Assembly (NCBI GenBank): GCA_030692055.1
Contig: JAUYCY010000006.1
Coordinates: 1-58,381, forward strand
Length of the DNA: 58,381 nt
Reading direction: 5' to 3'
Source of the DNA: Candidatus Omnitrophota bacterium
Lineage (GTDB): Bacteria; Omnitrophota; Koll11; Duberdicusellales; 4484-171
Shown: positions 16,222-23,530 of the stretch, in pieces
Numbering within the stretch: the stretch's first letter is position 1
How the letters are laid out: every line of letters begins with the position of its first letter
The notes under the pieces: model-generated
Databases searched by the model: none
What the model was told of the DNA's origin: nothing
Seen by the model: only the letters and a program-made list of their open reading frames with translations
Made by a program: the position numbers and the translations under genes

Positions 16222-19200
16222 AGAGAATAATATTCGGAATCGTTGGATTATTGTTAATGACGTCTGTCGGCTATTGCCAAGAAAATACACTTAAGGTAAC
16301 GATTGACTCTGCCGGCGGTTCCGGGCCATTGAAAAAGAGTAGTGTATATACATTATACAAAGGCGAAGTGTTTGAGATTAAAGTCACATTAGAAAATATA
16401 AGCAATAAAAGCTTGTCCTTACTTACCCCCGGTAAACAAAACCATTACCAGAAGGTCTTTTACTTTCAAATACTCAATATAGATGGCAGTATTATTGCAA
16501 CCGACACAAGAGATGTCAATATGACCCACAGAGAAACCATAGGCCCTGATAAAATAGAACTTACGCCCGGTAAAACTCATACCTTTTATGCGTATCTATT
16601 TAGCAGCGGTGACGGAATAGAACATCAGCATTTTAATATGGGAAAATCGATATGCGATTGCGTGGACGCGGAGAAGTGCTCTCACAAAATACGAGGAATT
16701 TATGATACGACAGGATATAAGGGAGTTGATGAAGTAAAGATACATTCCAATTCCATACATATAGTAGTTTATTCGAACCGGGAACCGGCGCTTACATCAA
16801 ATGTTAGAACTGGGAAAGTTGCACCATCGCGTTACCTTCTGCTCCACTGCGGCAAGAGCGAAAGAGCGGATCAGTTGCTAGAAAACCCTCCCAAGGCCAT
16901 TAAAGTTGAAGGACGCTATTTTATAAACGGCATGATGGTGCAAGAAATAGCGGACAAGCTTATTTTACGCTTCAATCCGCTTGGTGATTCGTCCGGATAC
17001 TCTAACCAAAGATACGACTTCTCAAAAGAAACAGGCGATTTTTTGGCGAAGCTGTGCAAAGAAGATATCAGGCCGGTGCTCGATTACATTAAAAAGAACG
17101 AATTTCGCTATCACTACAACGATATTTATCCTTCCAAAGACGAGATTCCGAGCCCGCCGGAAAGCGGTGAAATTAAGCAGATCGGCAATTGGTGCATAGT
17201 CAGCAAAACCAGATTTTCTTCTTTGAAGAGAAAATATCCGGAAGAATATAAAAATATCATCGACTTCAAGAACATCAGCCCGTCTTATCCGGCCTTTTTA
17301 CAGCCGCAACTCCAACAACACTATGTTGTCGCGAAAAGTAAAGAGGAATTTATCCAAGGCATTGCAACTTCATACATTAAGGATAGTTGGATATTGAAAG
17401 CGGAAATGCAGCCAGGGGCAATAGGGGCGATGCAGAAGGAATGGGTGGATTCTCTAGGTATCGACTTTTCGAAAAAGATGGTAATCGGAGTTTTCTTTGC
17501 AGGCCGGGAGGTCCTGCCTAATAAGGAGATCGGTATTGACGAGATTCGCGACGAAGGAAAGGAAATACGGATTGATTATTCTATCGTAGATGCTCCGGCA
17601 GAGAAAGAGAAAGGTCCGGCATATGAGTATTATCCTTACTATGACCTTGTTTTTTGCGACCGCAAAGATGTTCCGGTCGTTTTCTATGAGAACGGATGCA
17701 GGGTCGGTTATTCTGACCAACACAATCTGCGATTGGTCCGGCAATATCTCACAGAGCGTGGAATTACAGACGCCCTGCCAATAGTTTCGCTATCTTACGG
17801 CGAGGTGGCTTTGGCTTATCCGACGCGCCAGTTTTTTAAAGTTGAGAGGCGCCTTGCTGATAGATATGAAAGGATAATCGTAAGTGTGGACGAAAACGGA
17901 AAAATCAAAGAACTAAGAGGCCCGCAGGATTACGGCGATGGGTTGATAATTGGCGGATACGGTCCTGAAGACCGCCAGAAGACCGCGGCTACGGCAATGA
18001 TGATGCTGCGCACATGCACCAGCGCCTATAATTTTAGGAATATGGTCAGCAAAAACGATGTAAACGGAAGTGTCTACATGTATCCGGAAAAAGATCCAGT
18101 GTTTGAGGTCTATTTTACCAGCGGTGGACACTTTTCAAAATTCATTGACCATATACAGGAATCCAAACCCGCCGGCGTGGTCCCTGAACCTATTGCAAAA
18201 ATAACGGCTGCGAAAAAACATCCTCTTCCTAAAGCGCCAGCTCCCACCTTTGATGAGTCACTGATTAAGGGTTTGGATAGCGGCGATTACACGATTCGAA
18301 CAGGAGCGGCCGATATTTTAGGAAGATCTAAGGATCCCAGGGCCATCGAACCGCTCATTGCCTTTCTGAAAAAGGAAGAATACCAATATGGGGACGGAGT
18401 CCGGGCTTTGATAGCTATCGGGAAACCGGCGGTTGAACCATTGATCACCGCTTTTAGTGACGAGAATAACCGGAAAAATGTCACTTTCCGCGCGAAGGCA
18501 GCCGAGGTACTGGGAGGAATAAAAGACCCGGGCGCTGTGGAGCCTCTTATTAAGGTTTTAAATGACGAAGATTTACATACTAGAATGCAGGCGGCGATTG
18601 CGCTTGGGAATATCGGCGACCGCCGCGCAATAACACCCCTAATTGCATCTCTTAAAGACAATCACTATATGGTCGGCGAGTATGCGGCAGAAGCCTTAGG
18701 AAAGCTAAAAGATCCGGACGCTATCATGCCTTTATTTAACGTCTTGAAAGATCCTTTAGTCCGCGCTTATACAGCTAAAGCGCTGGCACAGATAGATGTA
18801 GACCGCGCCATTAAGCTTATGAATTCCGCGATGAAAGAGAATCCTGTGGAGAACTGTGTCTGGGTTATTCCGGCAATGGAAGAATTCGGTGATCAGGCGG
18901 TAGAGCCTCTCCTGAGCCTTCTTGATAATCCCGATGAGAAGATCAGGTCAAGGGCCGCCAACTCATTGCGAAATCTTCTGGCGCGCGGCTCAGCCAAAAA
19001 ACAAGAGATAGTTGACGGTATCATGCGGTTTTTTGAAGAAGGCCGAGGGAGTTTTATGAGCCCCGATGAGCAGATAGCCCTTCTTGAGCTCACGGAAGAT
19101 CCGCGCGCTGTAAAGCTCATGATCCGTCTATTAGCTAAGACTAACGGCACTCTTCCTCATGAGCTTGATTCTGCGCTGCACCGCCGGTATATAAGCGGTA

Positions 19201-21464
19201 TTGCGGAAGATGCTTTCCTGGACGCTTTTGGGGATAAGGACGAAAATATCCGAATAGGCGCGGCAATAGCCCTTGGGCGCTTACAATCAAAACGCGCGGT
19301 GGAGAAGCTTATTGCCGCTCTAAGCGCAGAGAATGCCGGTATGCGTGTTGCCTCAGCCCGCGCTCTTGGTGAAATAAGAGATTCCCGGGCTATAGAGCCG
19401 CTTATTGCCGTGGCGAAAAATAAACAAGAATCGCAAGATGTTAGGATAGCGGCCATAATGGCGCTTAGAATTTATTTTAAGGATCCGCCTATCAACTCGG
19501 TTATCAAGCAGCTTTATAACGATAAAACCGAAAGCGCTGAAATCAGAGAGGCGGCTATGCCGAACGAGGAAGCATTTAAGAGGTACTATCAGGCGCTAAA
19601 AAGTGCTCCAGTCCAAACGGCAGACGCAAGGGCCGCAAAGGTAACGGCGGTTTTGGGGGCCAATGTTGCATTATTAGACGCGGCGGATAATTCCGAAGCG
19701 CTGGATACACTTCTTCAAGGGCTGAAGGATAAAGACTCTCAAGTCCGCTATTTATCTGTAAATAGCTTGCAGCGCATCAAGGATCCGAAAATCATCGATC
19801 CATTGATTACCATGTTAGGAGGCGAGCAAGAGGAAGAATTGCGGCGTTCCGCGATGCGGATACTTTACGGCATGAGAACTTTTTTAAAGCCGGCGCCTTT
19901 TATAAAGATGTTAAATAACAAAAATGGGATTGCAGAAAACCGTCTATTCGCTATCCAGATCTTAGGGGAGCTTAAAAGCCCTGAGGCGGCCGAGTCCCTC
20001 ATCGTCATTCTAAAGGATCCCGGTGAAAAAGAAAATATCAAAAAAGAGGCTTTATTAACCTTGGAAAAAATAAAGAATCTTGACCTTCGGGAGCTATTGC
20101 TATTTCTGCTTGAGCGTAACGATGCCGAGCTCAATCAGTTTGTCGCGCAAGGCCTGAAGGAGTTAACAGGCGAGGATTTCGGCGAAGACCCGGCGAAAAT
20201 GAAGGAATGGCTGAAGCGATCTGCAACAGCAGGAATTCCGCTGGAAGAAATGACACCCGATACGGCACAATTACACGAAACAAGACCCATTCAACCTCAG
20301 CTAATAATTCCCGAAAAACCCTTAGTGCCAGAGGGAATAAAAATAAAAATCGAGGCACGGCTGGATAAAGATTCTGTCATGCTTGGCGAACAGTTTACGG
20401 TTTCAGTTCGTGTTATCAACACGTCTCAAGAGGATCGGCAATTTAGCATATTAAGTGCAGGGGGCTATGATTGGGCAAGCGATAATAATATTCTAAGTAT
20501 AAAAGTGCCGTTTTCATGGAAAATATCTCCTGCGCCTACGCCGATTATTCTCAAGCCGGGCACTGCCTATGAGGACAAATTTATTATGGTCGTTGAGAAT
20601 CCGGCCAAAGCCAGTTTAATTAATTTCAGGTTATATTTTAAACCGCTAAAAATCTGGAGCGATCCATTATCGCTCAAGGTAAATGTTCTTCCAAAGTCAG
20701 ACAAAACCGCACCGCTTACGCTCAACATAAGGTCAGATAAGCAAGTATATGAAGAAGGCGAGCCGATAATCATTACCGTAACAATAAGAAATATTTCGAA
20801 AGAAAAGGTATCGATATATACTAAAAATTTAAAATTTGGTGGTTGTTATGAAGTTATGAACTCAAAAAAAGAAAAAATTCTTGACTGCACCGCTAAAGGA
20901 CGGGACGTATTAGAAGAAAAAGACTTTATAATTTTAGAACCCAATCAAGCCAAAGCATTCAAACTTAGCGTCAATCCCTTTCAGATGAAAAAATTAAAGC
21001 CAGATACATATACCATTACATATTACTATTACGGGGTTGATACATGTCTGGACAGTCGCTCTGAAGAGTGGTTCCCTCCTAAAAGAGTTGACTATCCCTG
21101 GACAGGCACTGTTGTTTCCGAACCGATAACCATACAAGTTGTAGCAAAGGGAGTTTTAACCCCGATTAAAAAAGCGTGGGAAGATTTCTTAATAGCCCTG
21201 AAATCCGGGGATGAAAATAAGGTAAAGCCGCTTTCAACAGATAGAGGATATGAGTCTTTATTACTACTGATAATGCCACAGGAAACCAAAGAAGAATTAT
21301 TTAAAAAGCTTGGCAATTCTTTAAGTAGTTCGGATATAAGATGGACGCATCTAACAGAAACTTCTGCCACAGGTTCTCATGGATCAGAATGGGTGGAGTC
21401 TGGGATTGGATTTATAAAAGTTGATGGCGAATGGAAATTTGACCTATGGACAGCAGGTAACTAA
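16218..21464 (+). CDS. Giant secreted multidomain protein with HEAT repeats and BsuPI-like domains
   Basis: About 1,748 aa with a signal peptide (MKRIIFGIVGLLLMTSVGYC). An N-terminal beta-sandwich (KVTIDSAGG to about 170) resembles BsuPI-type domains. A large unrecognised region runs to about 640, then HEAT repeats from about 675 to 1330. Two BsuPI-like beta-sandwiches follow: VMLGEQFTVSVRVINTS at about 1385 and KQVYEEGEPIIITVTI at about 1500. The C-terminal segment (about 1645-1748, AWEDFLIALKSGDENKVKPL) resembles NTF2/DUF4878-like folds. BsuPI is named after an intracellular proteinase inhibitor, and a serpin gene lies 22 bases downstream. ATG 16218 overlaps the previous stop and follows GGGAGG. 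It probably acts as a periplasmic or surface scaffold. Confidence 0.75.
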   Translation: MKRIIFGIVGLLLMTSVGYCQENTLKVTIDSAGGSGPLKKSSVYTLYKGEVFEIKVTLENISNKSLSLLTPGKQNHYQKVFYFQILNIDGSIIATDTRDVNMTHRETIGPDKIELTPGKTHTFYAYLFSSGDGIEHQHFNMGKSICDCVDAEKCSHKIRGIYDTTGYKGVDEVKIHSNSIHIVVYSNREPALTSNVRTGKVAPSRYLLLHCGKSERADQLLENPPKAIKVEGRYFINGMMVQEIADKLILRFNPLGDSSGYSNQRYDFSKETGDFLAKLCKEDIRPVLDYIKKNEFRYHYNDIYPSKDEIPSPPESGEIKQIGNWCIVSKTRFSSLKRKYPEEYKNIIDFKNISPSYPAFLQPQLQQHYVVAKSKEEFIQGIATSYIKDSWILKAEMQPGAIGAMQKEWVDSLGIDFSKKMVIGVFFAGREVLPNKEIGIDEIRDEGKEIRIDYSIVDAPAEKEKGPAYEYYPYYDLVFCDRKDVPVVFYENGCRVGYSDQHNLRLVRQYLTERGITDALPIVSLSYGEVALAYPTRQFFKVERRLADRYERIIVSVDENGKIKELRGPQDYGDGLIIGGYGPEDRQKTAATAMMMLRTCTSAYNFRNMVSKNDVNGSVYMYPEKDPVFEVYFTSGGHFSKFIDHIQESKPAGVVPEPIAKITAAKKHPLPKAPAPTFDESLIKGLDSGDYTIRTGAADILGRSKDPRAIEPLIAFLKKEEYQYGDGVRALIAIGKPAVEPLITAFSDENNRKNVTFRAKAAEVLGGIKDPGAVEPLIKVLNDEDLHTRMQAAIALGNIGDRRAITPLIASLKDNHYMVGEYAAEALGKLKDPDAIMPLFNVLKDPLVRAYTAKALAQIDVDRAIKLMNSAMKENPVENCVWVIPAMEEFGDQAVEPLLSLLDNPDEKIRSRAANSLRNLLARGSAKKQEIVDGIMRFFEEGRGSFMSPDEQIALLELTEDPRAVKLMIRLLAKTNGTLPHELDSALHRRYISGIAEDAFLDAFGDKDENIRIGAAIALGRLQSKRAVEKLIAALSAENAGMRVASARALGEIRDSRAIEPLIAVAKNKQESQDVRIAAIMALRIYFKDPPINSVIKQLYNDKTESAEIREAAMPNEEAFKRYYQALKSAPVQTADARAAKVTAVLGANVALLDAADNSEALDTLLQGLKDKDSQVRYLSVNSLQRIKDPKIIDPLITMLGGEQEEELRRSAMRILYGMRTFLKPAPFIKMLNNKNGIAENRLFAIQILGELKSPEAAESLIVILKDPGEKENIKKEALLTLEKIKNLDLRELLLFLLERNDAELNQFVAQGLKELTGEDFGEDPAKMKEWLKRSATAGIPLEEMTPDTAQLHETRPIQPQLIIPEKPLVPEGIKIKIEARLDKDSVMLGEQFTVSVRVINTSQEDRQFSILSAGGYDWASDNNILSIKVPFSWKISPAPTPIILKPGTAYEDKFIMVVENPAKASLINFRLYFKPLKIWSDPLSLKVNVLPKSDKTAPLTLNIRSDKQVYEEGEPIIITVTIRNISKEKVSIYTKNLKFGGCYEVMNSKKEKILDCTAKGRDVLEEKDFIILEPNQAKAFKLSVNPFQMKKLKPDTYTITYYYYGVDTCLDSRSEEWFPPKRVDYPWTGTVVSEPITIQVVAKGVLTPIKKAWEDFLIALKSGDENKVKPLSTDRGYESLLLLIMPQETKEELFKKLGNSLSSSDIRWTHLTETSATGSHGSEWVESGIGFIKVDGEWKFDLWTAGN

Positions 21465-21486
21465 TAAGCAAAAGGGAGGAGAAAAC

Positions 21487-22716
21487 ATGAAACAGAGTGT
21501 ATCAGGTAGCTTCACTTTATTGGCAATCGGTCTAGCCTTTTTATCTTCTATCGCATTTGCCGAGGATATGAAGAGTGTAGTCGATGCCAACAACCAATTC
21601 GCCTTTGAACTTTATTCCAAATACAAATCAAAAGACGGTAATATTTTTTATTCTCCCTACAGTATTTCTTCTGCTTTAGCTATTGTATATGAGGGGGCAA
21701 GAGGAAAAACTGCAGAGGAGATACAGGCGGTCTTTCATTTCCCTCAAGACGCAGCTATTTACAGAGATTCTTTCTCAAAGATATACCAACAAATTAATAA
21801 AAAGGATAAGAAATATACGCTCAGCACAGCAAATGCCTTATGGGCTCAGAAAGACTATAAGTTTCTGGATGAATACTTTAATTTGGTAGACAAATATTAT
21901 GCTGGGAAGGTAACTAATCTAGATTTTGTCAGTGAAACCGAGAAATCACGTTTAACAATAAATAAATGGGTAAAAGAGCAAACAAATGACAAAATCAAAG
22001 ATTTAATTCCTCCCGGCATAATTGATTCATGGACTCGTTTGGTTCTTACAAATGCAATTTATTTTAAAGGTTTTTGGCTTAAACAGTTTGATAAAAAGGA
22101 TACCAAGGAAGAAGACTTTAGAATTAGCCCGGTCAATAAAATTAAGGCTCAGATGATGCGTTTGACTGGTGAGGAAATAAGGTTTAATTACGGCGAAACA
22201 GATAAGCTTCAAATTTTAGAGTTACCTTATGAAGGAAACGAACTCTCCATGCTTATTCTTCTTCCGAAAGAAGATGCTTTAAAAGCCATAGAGGAATCTT
22301 TAAATTCCGAAAAGTTATCTGAGTGGAAAGGGCTTCTTAGGAATGAAGGAGTTAATGTTTATTTGCCTAAGTTTAAGTTTGAAGCAAAATATTTTATGGC
22401 TAAAGATCTTAAAAGCATGGGAATGCCAATTGCCTTTACTCTCGGTATTGATTTTGGAGGACAAGCAGATTTTTCAGGCATGACTGGCAATAAAGTATTG
22501 AATATAGATGAGGTAATCCATCAGGCTTTTGTAGAAGTAAACGAAGAGGGAACGGAAGCCGCTGCTGCAACAGCCGTAGTAATGAAGGCAGCGTCAATTG
22601 CTATGCCGAAACCAGTAAAGATCTTCAAGGCAGACCACCCATTCATATTCATAATTCAAGACAGAGAGACAGGTAATATTTTGTTTGTAGGCAGAGTTAG
22701 TGACCCTACAAAATAA
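21487..22716 (+). CDS. Secreted serpin (serine protease inhibitor)
   Basis: 409 aa, preceded by GGGAGG and with a signal peptide ending near AFAED. Serpin landmarks are present in order: NIFYSPYSISSALAIVYEGA, INKWVKEQTNDKIKDL, LVLTNAIYFKGFW, ELPYEGNELSMLILLP, and the hinge VNEEGTEAAAATAVV. The C-terminal signature FKADHPFIFIIQDRETGNIL completes the fold. The reactive loop after the hinge is VMKAASIAMPKP; counting from alpha-1-antitrypsin puts the scissile bond near Ala-Ser, suggesting elastase- or subtilisin-like target proteases. This P1 call is inference. The intact hinge with small residues supports real inhibitory function. It is probably in the operon with the HEAT/BsuPI gene. Confidence 0.95.
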   Translation: MKQSVSGSFTLLAIGLAFLSSIAFAEDMKSVVDANNQFAFELYSKYKSKDGNIFYSPYSISSALAIVYEGARGKTAEEIQAVFHFPQDAAIYRDSFSKIYQQINKKDKKYTLSTANALWAQKDYKFLDEYFNLVDKYYAGKVTNLDFVSETEKSRLTINKWVKEQTNDKIKDLIPPGIIDSWTRLVLTNAIYFKGFWLKQFDKKDTKEEDFRISPVNKIKAQMMRLTGEEIRFNYGETDKLQILELPYEGNELSMLILLPKEDALKAIEESLNSEKLSEWKGLLRNEGVNVYLPKFKFEAKYFMAKDLKSMGMPIAFTLGIDFGGQADFSGMTGNKVLNIDEVIHQAFVEVNEEGTEAAAATAVVMKAASIAMPKPVKIFKADHPFIFIIQDRETGNILFVGRVSDPTK

Positions 22717-22718
22717 AA

Positions 22719-23340
22719 GATCGGTTTACGTGGTTTTTGGCGGCAAAATTGAGCTCGATTCAAGATTCAAGGCCTAAGCCTGGCCCCATAAACCCCTTGA
22801 TGACGGCAAACAGCTTTGGAAACGCGAAGTACGCCGCTTCGGCCGTTATTTCGGCGCCATCCAGGCGGATACAGGAAATATTCTATGGCAGTGTAAGTTC
22901 CCCTGGGAAGTTACTAGCGAAGCGGTAGTCGATGACTCAAATATTTACCCCGTTAAAGAAAGCCACCGACGAAGTCGGTGGTGAAAATAAAGAAGCTGAC
23001 GGTGGTTTAATGCCACCGTCAGCGCATACCGTTAGAGAACGTAGTTCTCTAACGGGGTTTACTTCACATACTTAAACAACTTGTACTGTTTGGATAGACA
23101 AATCGGGCGTATTCGGTGGCAATACCCCTTACAGTTCGATCAATGGGCGCCAACTCCGATATTGACAAGTAAAGGAATTCTGCTTTGTTTTAAGGATAAG
23201 ATTGTATGTATAGGCCGGAAACAGGAAATCGAAAAAAAGCCGCAGCTTCTTCCGCAGCCTGACAAAAACGCGCCGCTTACGCTCACTATAAAATCAGATA
23301 AGCAGGTCTATAAAGAAGGCGAGCCGATAATAGATTCGTA
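22719..23340 (+). pseudogene. Decayed PQQ-propeller / BsuPI protein, split by a MITE-like element
   Basis: Translated fragments look like PQQ-type beta-propeller blades: DDGKQLWKREVRRFGRYFGA, ADTGNILWQCKFPWEVTSEA, and after the insertion NNLYCLDRQIGRIRWQYPLQ and GILLCFKDKIVCIGRK. They run into the start of a BsuPI-like domain (LTLTIKSDKQVYKEGEPII) closely matching the one in the giant HEAT protein, then stop at a TAG. There is no start codon, an in-frame stop appears near 22774, and the element at 22948-23057 brings a TGA. Removing that element and one TTTA copy restores SNIYFTYLNNLYCLDR in frame. The BsuPI homology breaks near 23331, at the edge of another palindrome. Confidently a dead remnant. 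Confidence 0.7.
22944..23062 (+). mobile_element. MITE-like element, copy 1 (CCCCGTTA ends, TTTA duplication)
   Basis: The element spans 22948-23057 with inverted ends CCCCGTTAAAG / CTCTAACGGGG. It is flanked by the direct repeat TTTA (22944-22947 and 23058-23061; a C follows both if counted as TTTAC). Inside are two hairpins (CCACCGACGAAGTCGGTGG and CTGACGGTGG / CCACCGTCAG) and a terminal hairpin around CCGTTAGAGAAC. It carries no gene. It interrupts the PQQ-propeller remnant precisely. A second copy is at 55124-55232. Confidence 0.8.
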
Positions 23341-23445
23341 GGCGCTTTATGTAAGTCATTGAAAAAAACCTTAGAAAAGAACTCTAAGGGAACATCTATC
23401 AAGATTTCTTTCATAAGTAGTCAAGGTGTTATATAAAGCGTCTAG
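23341..23445 (+). repeat. Palindromic insert at the truncated BsuPI end
   Basis: Arms CGCTTTAT (23343-23350) and ATAAAGCG (23433-23440) enclose smaller hairpins (CTTAGAAAAGAACTCTAAG). The BsuPI-domain homology of the preceding pseudogene breaks about 10 bases before the left arm, so this element may mark the break. Confidence 0.5.
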
Positions 23446-23451
23446 TCTTTC

Positions 23452-23503
23452 TTACCGCACACAGCGTAGGTTATCAATTTTTCCCCAAACCGCGCTCTAA
23501 ATA
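23452..23503 (+). pseudogene. Duplicated 3' scrap of the response regulator
   Basis: About 50 bases, including CACAGCGTAGGTTATC and TTTTTCCCCAAACCGCGCTC, repeat the last codons of the response regulator at 14355-14406 with only two or so mismatches. Translation gives the same end (HSVGYQFFPKPRSK) followed by a stop. The scrap lies just upstream of the third HEAT gene. Confidence 0.85.
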
Positions 23504-23530
23504 ACTCGCCTTAGCAAAAAGGAGGCTGAG

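Noticed and set aside
22737..22928. Open frame of 63 codons after the serpin
   Set aside because: Another frame of the same DNA gives PQQ-blade motifs (DDGKQLWKREV, TGNILWQCKF), so this frame is a shadow of the pseudogene.
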